From positions 62,001 to 126,000 of the forward strand of contig NZ_PZPO01000004.1 in assembly GCF_013306565.1 (NCBI RefSeq): a stretch of 64,000 nt of DNA, read 5' to 3'. Numbering within the stretch: the stretch's first letter is position 1; each line of letters starts with the position of its first letter. This stretch comes from Hyphomicrobium sulfonivorans (GTDB lineage: Bacteria; Pseudomonadota; Alphaproteobacteria; Rhizobiales; Hyphomicrobiaceae). The position numbers were made by a program, and so were the translations under genes. This document shows positions 47,688 through 56,009 of the stretch, piece by piece. The notes under the pieces were generated by a model, which worked only from the letters and a program-made list of their open reading frames with translations, did not search any database and was not told the origin of the DNA.

Positions 47688-49037
47688 ATGACCCAGCGGC
47701 CGCGCGTCGTCGGGATCGTCGCCGGAGCGGGCTCTCTGCCACGCGAGATCGCCGCGCATGTAATGGCGCGCGGCGATCTTGTTCACATCGTGTCGATTGC
47801 CGGCGAAGGCGACGATACTGATCTGGAGCCGTTTCCGCTCACCCGTGTCGGCTGGGCGCAGATCGGCCGTCTGTTGCGCGCGTTGCGCAATGCATCCGTT
47901 AGCGAGCTTGTGATCGTTGGCGCTGTACGCCGTCCGGATGTGGCTTCGCTGCGTCCGGATTTCGGCGTGATCACCAACATACCGGCGGTGCTGCGCATCC
48001 TGCGGACCGGCGGCGATGACAGCATTCTCAGCCGCATCGTGCGCTTCTTCGAAAGCAAGGGCTTTAAGGTCGTGTCGCCGGTGGATGTTATGCCGTCGCT
48101 GCGTGTGGGCGCGGGACCACTGGGGCAGGAGCGCATGACAGCTGCGGATAGAGCTGACGTAGCGCTTGGGTTTGATGTCGTGAGAGCTCTGGGGCCTTTC
48201 GATATCGGCCAGGCTGTGGTGGTGGCGGACGGGCGAATCGCGGCCATCGAAGGCGCGGAAAACACGGATGCGATGCTGGCGCGGTTGGTGAACCAGCCTA
48301 AGCCCCAACAGGACATGCGGGCGCGAGGTGTATCGCAAGGCGATGCGATGGACGCAGCCACGAAGGCAGGCCGCCGTGGCGTGCTGGTGAAGCGTCCCAA
48401 GCCCCGACAGGAAATGCGCGTCGATCTGCCAGCAATTGGGCCGCAAACGGTTAGTCGCGTGCTGGAAGCCGGATTGCGGGGTGTAGCCGTGTTGGCGGAC
48501 GGCGCGATTGCGCTGGAGCGTGATGAACTCGCGCGCGCAGCCGATTTGGCGCAGATGTTTGTCGAGGGCGTTGCTGACCACGGTGGGGAGGCGGCGGCTG
48601 CGCTGGCCGGATTGCGTGGATTTGTGGCGGTGGGAAAACATAAGCCCTCCAGTCAGCAAAGTGCCGACGCAACGAAAGCCGCTGACGCGTTGACAGCGTT
48701 GCGCCCATACGCGCGTAGCGAAGGCGCAGTGATCGATCGTGGCCATATTCTCGCGATTGCATGTGGCGAAGGCCATAAAGCGCTTGCTTCCAGGGCGGGT
48801 CGACTGCGTCAGTGGGGGCGTAAGTCCCGCCGCCAGCCGACTGCAATCGCCGTCGTTGAAGTTCAGCATAGAGACGAGCTGGCCGAGCTGCTGGCATGTG
48901 CAGAAGCGAACCGCATTGCCGGTATTGCGGTGTTGGGAGTTTGTGCCGACGATGTTGCGCCATACATCGCCCAGGCAGACGGCCTTGGATTGGTGCTGCT
49001 CGTCGAAAAGACTGATCGTCACATCAAAGAGGAATGA
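47688..49037 (+). CDS. lpxI: UDP-2,3-diacylglucosamine diphosphatase LpxI with extra C-terminal domain
   Basis: 449 residues; LpxI proteins are usually about 270-290. It hydrolyses UDP-2,3-diacylglucosamine to lipid X, replacing LpxH. Residues 1-295 are a full LpxI: N-terminal domain (VVGIVAGAGSLPREIA, ITNIPAVLRI), GPFDIGQAVVVADGRI, GVLVKRPKP, and RVDLPAIGP with the likely catalytic Asp246. Residues about 330-440 look like a second, degenerate copy of the C-terminal domain: DALTALRPYARSEGAVIDRG aligns with 163-182, and the catalytic segment becomes VVEVQHRDEL, so Asp is replaced by Glu. Overlaps lpxB by 4 bases. Confidence 0.93.
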   Translation: MTQRPRVVGIVAGAGSLPREIAAHVMARGDLVHIVSIAGEGDDTDLEPFPLTRVGWAQIGRLLRALRNASVSELVIVGAVRRPDVASLRPDFGVITNIPAVLRILRTGGDDSILSRIVRFFESKGFKVVSPVDVMPSLRVGAGPLGQERMTAADRADVALGFDVVRALGPFDIGQAVVVADGRIAAIEGAENTDAMLARLVNQPKPQQDMRARGVSQGDAMDAATKAGRRGVLVKRPKPRQEMRVDLPAIGPQTVSRVLEAGLRGVAVLADGAIALERDELARAADLAQMFVEGVADHGGEAAAALAGLRGFVAVGKHKPSSQQSADATKAADALTALRPYARSEGAVIDRGHILAIACGEGHKALASRAGRLRQWGRKSRRQPTAIAVVEVQHRDELAELLACAEANRIAGIAVLGVCADDVAPYIAQADGLGLVLLVEKTDRHIKEE

Positions 49038-50269
49038 GCGCGATGAGCCTTGCAGCAAGACCAGCGCGCGCTTCTGTTTCTCCGCGTAGCCGAGACGATC
49101 TGCGCATTTTTCTGGTCGCAGGCGAACACTCTGGCGACGCTCTCGGTGGCAAGTTGATGACGGCGCTGACGGCGAGATGCAATGGCCGGGTGCACTATCT
49201 CGGCGTCGGCGGCGAGACGATGGAGCATGCGGGGCTGGCGTCGCAGTTTCCGTTGTCCGACGTGGCGGTAATGGGACCACTGAATATTCTGGCGCGCCTG
49301 CCGCGATTGGTGTCGCGCGTGTATCGCACTGTCGACGCGGCGGTGGCAGCGGAACCGGATGCCGTGGTCATCATCGATGCGCCGGAATTCACCCATCCGA
49401 TTGCCAAACGCATCCGTAAGCGCGCGCCGTCGATTCCGATCATCGATTATGTTTCGCCCAGCGTGTGGGCCTGGCGCTCGGGGCGCGCGCGCAAGATGCG
49501 GCCGTATGTCGATCATGTGCTGGCGTTGTTGCCATTCGAGCCGGCCGCGCATGAGCGGCTCGGTGGCCCGCCGTGCTCCTATGTCGGCCACCCACTGATC
49601 GAGCGTCTGGAGTGGATTCAGGGGCTTGATCCAACGGCGCTGGCCGAACGACTGCAGCTTGACCCTGCACGGCCTGTCATCGTCGTGTTGCCGGGCAGCC
49701 GGACGTCAGAGGTGACGCGGTTGATGCAACCCTTTGGCGCCACGATTGAGGAACTGCACAATCGCCGTCTGCGCCCGCAAATTATCATTCCGGCAGTGCC
49801 GCATGTGCGCGCCATCATTCAGCAGCATGCGCAGACGTGGCGCGAGCCACCGCATTTCGTCGAAGGCGACGAAGACAAATTCCGCGCTTTCCGGCTGGCG
49901 CATGCGGCGCTCGCGGCATCAGGCACGGTGACGCTCGAACTGGCGCTAGCGGGAACGCCGATGGTTGTCGGCTACAAGGTGGATCGCCTGGCCGCTCAGC
50001 TTAAGCATCTGGTCAAAGTGCACTCGGTGGTGCTGGCGAACCTTGTGCTGGAAGAAAATGCGTTCCCGGAATATCTGCAGGAAAACTGCACGCCGGAGAA
50101 AATGGCGGACGCCATCGAGCCGCTGTTGCGCGACACGCCCGAGAGCCGGGCACAACTCGCGGCGCTGGCCCGCATTCCGCACCGTATGCTGATCGAAGGC
50201 GCTACGCCGAGCGATCTGGCCGCCGACATCGTGCTTGATTACGCCACGCGCGGCCGGCGATCTGCGTAG
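49034..50269 (+). CDS. lpxB: Lipid-A-disaccharide synthase
   Basis: 411 residues, glycosyltransferase family 19, joins lipid X and UDP-diacylglucosamine. Signatures: FLVAGEHSGDALGGKLM, YLGVGGETMEHAGL, DYVSPSVWAWRSGRARKM, LLPFEP, VIVVLPGSRTSEV, ASGTVTLELALAGTPMVVGYK. Starts at the ATGA overlap with lpxI (49034); another ATG at 49043. End of the lipid A operon. Relatives have gltA next, but here an islet follows. Confidence 0.97.
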   Translation: MSAMSLAARPARASVSPRSRDDLRIFLVAGEHSGDALGGKLMTALTARCNGRVHYLGVGGETMEHAGLASQFPLSDVAVMGPLNILARLPRLVSRVYRTVDAAVAAEPDAVVIIDAPEFTHPIAKRIRKRAPSIPIIDYVSPSVWAWRSGRARKMRPYVDHVLALLPFEPAAHERLGGPPCSYVGHPLIERLEWIQGLDPTALAERLQLDPARPVIVVLPGSRTSEVTRLMQPFGATIEELHNRRLRPQIIIPAVPHVRAIIQQHAQTWREPPHFVEGDEDKFRAFRLAHAALAASGTVTLELALAGTPMVVGYKVDRLAAQLKHLVKVHSVVLANLVLEENAFPEYLQENCTPEKMADAIEPLLRDTPESRAQLAALARIPHRMLIEGATPSDLAADIVLDYATRGRRSA

Positions 50270-50302
50270 GCAGGCGGCGCCTGAATTTTTGTGACCCATG
50301 GG

Positions 50303-50342
50303 CAACGGTTGCTTGCGATATTCACCTCAACCGTTGCTTGCA
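50303..50342 (+). promoter_or_regulatory. Paired repeat upstream of the autotransporter gene
   Basis: CAACGGTTGCTTGC (50303-50316) and CAACCGTTGCTTGC (50328-50341) are 25 bases apart and differ at one base. The first nine bases of each also form a perfect inverted repeat (CAACGGTTG / CAACCGTTG). No T-run follows, so an operator is more likely than a terminator. The core GTTGCTTGC is the same as in the pair before nuoE. Confidence 0.45.
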
Positions 50343-50430
50343 GCTTGCCGCGATTGGTCCAGCTCCTGATTATCGTTCATGAATCGATTTTACGGCGTGG
50401 CCGGAACATCCATTTTGAATTTGGGGTCCA

Positions 50431-53331
50431 ATGCGTAGCGCAGCGAATTTATACCGATCCATCCAGTTGTTAGCTGGGGTGTCGGCTATCGCGCTGGCGG
50501 CGGCGCTTTTCACTTCAGCACCTGTCATGGCCAATGGCGGCCAGAGCGGCGGTGGCACCACTGGTGGCGGGGATAGCCTCAATGGCGTGGGGTCCATCGG
50601 ACTATCCAACCCGGCGACCGGCGGTGGCGGCGGCGGTGCCGGCTTATCCGGTGCCTCGGGTGGAAACGGGACAGGAGCCGGCGGTGCCGGTGGCGTCAAT
50701 CCGGGCGATAATGGCCAGGATGGATCGAGCGATCCCGTATCCGGTGGCGGCGGTGGTGGCGCTGCCCATGGCGCTGTGCGCACCGAGCTTCCGGATATCG
50801 ATGGGGTGGTGTTCCAGGGAGGGACCGGCGGTAGCGGCGGAAGCAGCACCGACTACGGCGGCGGCGGCGGCAGCGGCGGCTGGGGTCTCGTTGTGGACGG
50901 TTCGAACAAGACCGGCGCGTTCACCGGTACAATGGTCGGTGGCTTGGGCGGCAATGCAGGTTTGAACGGTGGCGGCTGGGGCGGCTCGGGCGGCGTCGGT
51001 TACTCCATATTTGGGGCCAACAACACCGTGACTGTGAATGGTGCAGTCACCGGTGGCGATGGCGGCGATGGTGGCCATCAGACGGCTACAAGTGGTCGTG
51101 GAGGCAATGGTGGAAGTGGTGGTTTTGGTGCTTGGCTGATCGGCAATGGTAACCAGACGACGTTTACTGGCCCTGTAACCGGCGGCAATGGCGGTCGCGC
51201 GGGCTCTGATGGTTCCGGCGGCCCGGCGGCGGGCGGACAGGGTGGCTACGGCATTTATGGCGCCGGTGGCGTAACGATCGGTGGCGCAGTTACCGGCGGC
51301 AACGGCGGCAATATTTTTGATTTTGGAACTGTAGGAGCCGGTGGCGAAGGTGTCAGTGGCAGCAATATGGAAGTCACGGTATTGTCGACCGGCTCGGTGT
51401 CGGGCGGCTTCAGTGGTGACGGGGCCACGCAGGCCAATGCGATCCGATTTCTCGCCGGAATCAATAGGCTCACCGTGCACGCTGGAGCATCGTTGAGCGG
51501 CGCCGTTACTGGCGATGGCAACGACAACTTCGTGCTCGGCGGTTCAACGGACGGCAGCATCGACTACTCGACGCAATTCAGCGGTTTCTTGTGGCTGGAA
51601 AAACGAGACGCCAGCACCTGGACGCTGACCGGCAATAACTTTGTCGGTGCTGCGGCGGTGGAGGAGGGGCGCCTCAACGTCGACGGCCAGATCGGTTCTG
51701 CGGCCAGCACCCACGTCGTCAACTCAGGTGCGACACTCGGCGGATCAGGCACTATTGTCGGTAACGTGGATCTTCTGCATGGCGTCTTGGCACCGGGCGG
51801 TGCGTTCAATTCGCTTACGGTTACAAGAGGCATGCAGTTTCTCGGCAGTTCGATTTTCCGTGTCGGTGTGACAGCCGCTGGCCAGAACGATAAACTTTTG
51901 GTGGGAGAGGCAGTGTGGATTGATCCTGATGCCATCGTGGATGTGCTGGCGCAGCCGGGCAAATACATGCCCTCGACGCAGTACACGATCATCACCAGCA
52001 CAGGCGGCATCGCCGGCCAGTTCAATCCCAACATCACCACCAACATGGCGTTCCTGTCGCCGTCGCTGTCGTATGACACCAACAACGTCTATCTTACACT
52101 GGCTAACACGCATCAATTCGTCGATGCGGCGCAAACCTACAACGAGAACGCGGTTGCCGGCGCGCTCGACACGCTCGACTTCAACGACCCGCTGTATCAG
52201 GCCGTGATTGGACAGACGGCGGAAGGTGCGCGGCAGGCGTACAACGCGATGTCGGGCGAGATTTATGCCTCAACACAAGGTGTGCTGATCGATCAGGCGC
52301 GCTTCGCGCGCGGCTCCATCCTCGACCGGTTGCTGCAATCGTCCTATGCGCAGGGAGCGGGCGGGCAGCAGATGGCGCTCGGAGCCGGCGGGCCGACGAC
52401 ATTCGCCATGGCATCCGCGCCGATGGAAGGGCGCATGGGGCTCGGCATGGGTGATGGCAGCGGTCGCGGATCGCATGCGTCTGCACCGGGGCCTGCATAT
52501 TCCGACGGCCTCGTATTCTGGACGCAGGGCTTCGGTTCGTGGGGTTCCTACGACGGTAATGGTAATGCGGCGACGGTGGATCGCACGCTCGGCGGTTTTG
52601 TATCGGGTGTCGATGCAGGTTTGGGCGATGGCTGGCGTGCAGGCGTTGCGGCGGGTTATGCGCGCTCGAACCTGAAGGTTGGCGCGCGCAACTCGTCATC
52701 GCAAATCGATAGCTATACGGTTGCTGCCTATGCGGGCGGTCCGATTGGATCGTTCGCGCTGCGCGCGGGCGGCACATGGACCTGGAGCGACATCGAAGCT
52801 TCGCGCGCGGTTGTGTTCCCCGGTTTCGCGTCGCTGCAGCAGGCCAGCTACAACGGCGACATTGGCCAGCTGTTCGCTGAACTGGCGCATCCGTTCGTGT
52901 CCGGAGTGTCGGCGATTGAACCGTTTGCCGGTCTCGCCTGGGTGCATCTCAACACGGATGGTTTCACCGAGAGCGGCGGTGCCGCGGCGTTAGCCGTGCG
53001 TGGCAGCAACGAGAATGTCGGTTATTCGTCGCTGGGTCTGCGCGCTGCCACAACGCTGCCGATGGGCGGCGTGCTGGTGACGCCGCGCGCCTCGGCGGCA
53101 TGGCAATATGCGTTTGGCGACACGACGCCCGATCTGGCGCTGGCGTTTGTCAGCTCCGGCGCCAGCTTCGGTATTCTCGGCGTTCCGCTGGCCCGCTCAA
53201 GCGCGCTGCTGGAAGCTGGCCTCGATATTCAGCTCAGCGAAGATGCAGTACTGGGCGTATCCTATGTCGGTCAGCTTGCCGGCGATCTGCAGGACAACGG
53301 CGTTCAGGGCAAAATTCTCTGGAAGTTTTAA
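50431..53331 (+). CDS. Glycine-rich type V autotransporter
   Basis: 966 residues. A signal peptide (LLAGVSAIALAAALFTSAPVMANG, cleavage near residue 35). The passenger up to about residue 330 is very rich in Gly and has imperfect repeats of about 40 residues, each marked by G-x-V-x-GG-x-GG (near 166, 204, 247, 285). Then a beta-helix passenger-associated region (TWTLTGNNFVGAAAVEEGRL, SGATLGGSGTIVGNVDLLHG, LAPGG), and a C-terminal 12-strand barrel from about residue 690 (FWTQGFGSWGSYDG) ending in phenylalanine (ILWKF). A surface or secreted protein, perhaps in adhesion; the partner is unknown. It is inserted between lpxB and gltA. Confidence 0.93.
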   Translation: MRSAANLYRSIQLLAGVSAIALAAALFTSAPVMANGGQSGGGTTGGGDSLNGVGSIGLSNPATGGGGGGAGLSGASGGNGTGAGGAGGVNPGDNGQDGSSDPVSGGGGGGAAHGAVRTELPDIDGVVFQGGTGGSGGSSTDYGGGGGSGGWGLVVDGSNKTGAFTGTMVGGLGGNAGLNGGGWGGSGGVGYSIFGANNTVTVNGAVTGGDGGDGGHQTATSGRGGNGGSGGFGAWLIGNGNQTTFTGPVTGGNGGRAGSDGSGGPAAGGQGGYGIYGAGGVTIGGAVTGGNGGNIFDFGTVGAGGEGVSGSNMEVTVLSTGSVSGGFSGDGATQANAIRFLAGINRLTVHAGASLSGAVTGDGNDNFVLGGSTDGSIDYSTQFSGFLWLEKRDASTWTLTGNNFVGAAAVEEGRLNVDGQIGSAASTHVVNSGATLGGSGTIVGNVDLLHGVLAPGGAFNSLTVTRGMQFLGSSIFRVGVTAAGQNDKLLVGEAVWIDPDAIVDVLAQPGKYMPSTQYTIITSTGGIAGQFNPNITTNMAFLSPSLSYDTNNVYLTLANTHQFVDAAQTYNENAVAGALDTLDFNDPLYQAVIGQTAEGARQAYNAMSGEIYASTQGVLIDQARFARGSILDRLLQSSYAQGAGGQQMALGAGGPTTFAMASAPMEGRMGLGMGDGSGRGSHASAPGPAYSDGLVFWTQGFGSWGSYDGNGNAATVDRTLGGFVSGVDAGLGDGWRAGVAAGYARSNLKVGARNSSSQIDSYTVAAYAGGPIGSFALRAGGTWTWSDIEASRAVVFPGFASLQQASYNGDIGQLFAELAHPFVSGVSAIEPFAGLAWVHLNTDGFTESGGAAALAVRGSNENVGYSSLGLRAATTLPMGGVLVTPRASAAWQYAFGDTTPDLALAFVSSGASFGILGVPLARSSALLEAGLDIQLSEDAVLGVSYVGQLAGDLQDNGVQGKILWKF

Positions 53332-53352
53332 GTTGGCGAAACTTTCATTCGC

Positions 53353-53426
53353 GCTCGGCGACTCTCCTCCGGATAGCCGGCCGTAGTTGCTTGTTGCTCG
53401 GCGACTCTCCTTCGGAGAGCCAGCCG
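53353..53426. repeat. Duplicated hairpin element after the autotransporter
   Basis: Two copies of a 31-base sequence (53353-53383 and 53396-53426), period 43, differing at about four positions. The second copy contains a perfect hairpin CTCTCC-TTC-GGAGAG; the first has a weaker version. It lies between the two convergent genes of the islet and may act as a terminator in both directions. Confidence 0.7.
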
Positions 53427-53487
53427 CCGAGTGCGGAACAAGTGCGTGTTTGAAGCGCGTTGCCAGCGCACGAATGAACGAGCGTGA

Positions 53488-54312
53488 CTATCCTTCAAGT
53501 GCGGCGATGGCGAGCCGGGCAACCGTGAGATCTATCTCGGCGCTTTGTTGCTCGTCGTCTTCCAGGAACCAGGCGGCCGATAAACCGCTCCACGCAATGA
53601 TCCATTGCAACATGCGTTTGGGTTCGATTTGCGCGACCTGCGTGACGATGGATAACCGCTGTGTGAAACGGTCAGGCAGGGTGGCAACCGGTAACGATGC
53701 ATCGTCCAGATCCGGATTGGCAAAGATGTTGGCGTAGTCGAAGCCGCGCTCGCCGAGTACACCCACGGCGTCTATGGCCAGCCATCCGCGCGAGCCAAAG
53801 TCGAGCACGTTGCCGTGGTGCAAATCGCCGTGGAGCGGGATCGGCTCTTGCGGGTGATCCAACAAAAAACGCGCGGCTTCAGCGCAACGGTGCATGACGC
53901 CACCGTAGCGGTCTGAGGCGGGCCACAACGCATGGAAGCGGACATCGAGCGGTTCAAGATCCAGGGGCGGCGGTGTTGGACGCGGTGAATGCAACTGCCG
54001 GGCGACGCCACAGATGATGCGGCAGGCTGCATCGTCTTCCCCGTTGCGCGCCATGGTCGCGAGGCAACGCGTTCCTTCTGCCAGCTCCATGAGCAGGGCA
54101 CGGTCGTCATGCTGGAACACGCGGGCGGCACCATTGCCGTCCCACCATTGCATGAGCGCCGTGCCGCTATGCTCTTCCTGCGGCGTGGATACCCGCAGCA
54201 TTGCGGCTTGGCCGCGGTGACGCACGCGCAGCAGCCGGCTTGACCGCCGCAGGATGGGGTCGCCCTCCGCGGTGAGGTTCCAGCGTTCGATGTACGGTGT
54301 GAGATTTTTCAA
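53488..54312 (-). CDS. Aminoglycoside 6-phosphotransferase-like kinase
   Basis: 274 residues from the TTG at 54312, 6-7 bases after AGGAG; no ATG is suitably placed. It belongs to the aminoglycoside/hydroxyurea kinase group related to streptomycin 6-kinases. The catalytic loop HGDLHHGNVLDFG and the following WLAIDAVG (metal-binding Asp) are intact; the N-terminal lobe shows the ARVFQHDDRALLMELAEG pattern with the hinge. Chromosomal members often have no proven resistance role. It lies downstream of gltA, same strand, and may be read from it. Confidence 0.85.
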   Translation of the reverse strand: MKNLTPYIERWNLTAEGDPILRRSSRLLRVRHRGQAAMLRVSTPQEEHSGTALMQWWDGNGAARVFQHDDRALLMELAEGTRCLATMARNGEDDAACRIICGVARQLHSPRPTPPPLDLEPLDVRFHALWPASDRYGGVMHRCAEAARFLLDHPQEPIPLHGDLHHGNVLDFGSRGWLAIDAVGVLGERGFDYANIFANPDLDDASLPVATLPDRFTQRLSIVTQVAQIEPKRMLQWIIAWSGLSAAWFLEDDEQQSAEIDLTVARLAIAALEG

Positions 54313-54333
54313 AGGGCACTCCTGAAGCGGCAA

Positions 54334-54360
54334 CGGCCGGCGGATTGCTCCGCACGGCCG
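54334..54360 (-). terminator. Hairpin between gltA and the kinase gene
   Basis: Arms CGGCCG+GCGGA and TCCGC+CGGCCG pair over 11 positions with a single bulged base and a four-base loop (GCAA read on the minus strand). It follows gltA by about 50 bases. No T-run follows, so it may attenuate and not end transcription into the kinase gene. Confidence 0.5.
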
Positions 54361-54408
54361 GTCCCGATGCCCTCGAGTATGCGAAGCGTTGCCCGCGCGC
54401 GTGCTCCG

Positions 54409-55725
54409 TCAGCTCCGCTCGTTGATCGGCACGTAGTTGCGCTCGGGCGCTCCCATATAGAGCTGGCGCGGACGGCCGATGCGCTGCTCCGGATCTTCGA
54501 TCATTTCTTTCCACTGCGCGATCCAGCCAACCGTGCGTGCGATGGCGAACAGCACCGTGAACATCGACACCGGGAAGCCAAGCGCCCGCAGCGTGATGCC
54601 GGAATAGAAATCGATGTTGGGATAGAGCTTCTTCTCGATGAAGTATTCATCCTGCAGCGCGATGCGCTCCAGCTCAATCGCCACCTTCAACAGTGGATCG
54701 TTATGGATGCCAAGCGCGTCCAGCACCTCGTGACAGGTTTTCTGCATCACCTTGGCGCGCGGATCGTAGTTCTTGTAGACGCGATGGCCGAAGCCCATCA
54801 GGCGGAAGCCCGAGTTCTTGTCCTTGGCCTTGGCGATGAATTCCGGAATGCGCTCAACGCTGCCGATTTCGGCCAGCATGTTCAAAGCGGCTTCGTTGGC
54901 GCCACCGTGCGCAGGCCCCCACAGGCAGGCGATGCCAGCGGCGATGCACGCAAACGGATTGGCGCCCGACGAACCGGCCAGACGCACGGTCGACGTGGAT
55001 GCATTCTGTTCGTGGTCGGCATGCAGGATGAAAATGCGATCAAGCGCGCGCGTCAGCACCGGATTGGCGACATACGGCTCGCACGGGATGGCAAAGCACA
55101 TCTGCAGGAAGTTGGTGGTGTAGTCGAGGTCGTTGCGCGGATAGATGAACGGCTGACCGATGGAGTACTTGTATGCCATCGATGCAATGGTCGGCATCTT
55201 CGCCAGCATGCGGTGCGAAGCCATCGCGCGCTGTGCCGGATCGTTGATATCGGTGGAGTCGTGATAGAACGACGACAGCGCGCCAACGGTGCCAACCATC
55301 ACGGCCATCGGATGCGCATCGCGGCGGAAGCCGGTGAAGAAGCGCGTCATCTGCTCATGCAACATGGTGTGCCGCATGATCGTGGTATTGAATGCGGCGT
55401 ACTGGTCGTGCGTCGGCAGTTCGCCATGCAGCAGCAGATAGCAGACTTCCAGGAAGCTGGAGTGCTCCGCGAGCTGATCTATCGGATAGCCGCGATACAG
55501 CAGTATGCCGGCGTCGCCATCGATGTAGGTGATGCGCGATGAGCAATTCGCAGTCGACGTGAAGCCAGGATCGTAAGTGAAACAGCCTGTGTCACGATAA
55601 AGCTTGCCGACGTCGATGACATCCGGGCCAAGAGTTCCGCTGCGCACCGGCAGAGTGGACTTCTTGTCGGCGAGTGAAAGCTCGGCGGCCGCAGTGTCGG
55701 CGTGCCCCTTGTCGTGAACATTCAT
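54409..55725 (-). CDS. gltA: Citrate synthase (type I, hexameric class)
   Basis: 438 residues from the ATG at 55725. First enzyme of the TCA cycle. Signatures: [20 protein letters not shown], the active-site His in [31 protein letters not shown], and the C-terminal Arg region. The N-terminal beta domain ([28 protein letters not shown]) is that of the Gram-negative hexameric form. In the minus direction it comes after gltX. Confidence 0.97.
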   Translation of the reverse strand: MNVHDKGHADTAAAELSLADKKSTLPVRSGTLGPDVIDVGKLYRDTGCFTYDPGFTSTANCSSRITYIDGDAGILLYRGYPIDQLAEHSSFLEVCYLLLHGELPTHDQYAAFNTTIMRHTMLHEQMTRFFTGFRRDAHPMAVMVGTVGALSSFYHDSTDINDPAQRAMASHRMLAKMPTIASMAYKYSIGQPFIYPRNDLDYTTNFLQMCFAIPCEPYVANPVLTRALDRIFILHADHEQNASTSTVRLAGSSGANPFACIAAGIACLWGPAHGGANEAALNMLAEIGSVERIPEFIAKAKDKNSGFRLMGFGHRVYKNYDPRAKVMQKTCHEVLDALGIHNDPLLKVAIELERIALQDEYFIEKKLYPNIDFYSGITLRALGFPVSMFTVLFAIARTVGWIAQWKEMIEDPEQRIGRPRQLYMGAPERNYVPINERS

Positions 55726-55932
55726 GGCGCAGTTTCCTGTAGTTCCCGGAGGTCGGAACCGATCATCTGCACCCGTCTGTCAGCGGCGGGCTTGTACGAT
55801 CGGCGTCCAGCGAAAGACAGATCGACATGTTGGGCACGAAGGGCAGAGCGCCCTCCGTGGAAGTGCCGAAGCGATATGCTATATCACTTTCGCATCGCAA
55901 CATACATGCAACGAGAACTTCGCCAACGCAAC

Positions 55933-55950
55933 GCAATTTGCAAAATTTGC
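55933..55950. promoter_or_regulatory. TTTGCAAA-type operator candidate before gltA
   Basis: The sequence GCAATTTGCAAAATTTGC, 208 bases upstream of the gltA start, contains the palindrome TTTGCAAA (55937-55944) and a second half-site. Such sites resemble those bound by short-chain fatty acyl-CoA-responsive XRE regulators (RamB/ScfR type) that control citrate and glyoxylate genes in other bacteria. The link here is inferred. Confidence 0.4.
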
Positions 55951-56009
55951 GTGATATCTCTTAGTGATGCGCAGTCATGCGTAGACGGCATATTGGTCTT
56001 TAGAACGAA

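Noticed and set aside
46674-49280. An 868-codon open frame on the minus strand across lpxA, lpxI and lpxB
   Set aside because: It is antisense to three clear genes, its translation is rich in Arg and His as in GC-rich shadow frames, and it shows no domain.
50644-51480. A 278-codon minus-strand frame inside the autotransporter
   Set aside because: It is the complement of glycine-rich codons (giving Ala, Thr, Arg, Pro) and has no start signal or domain.
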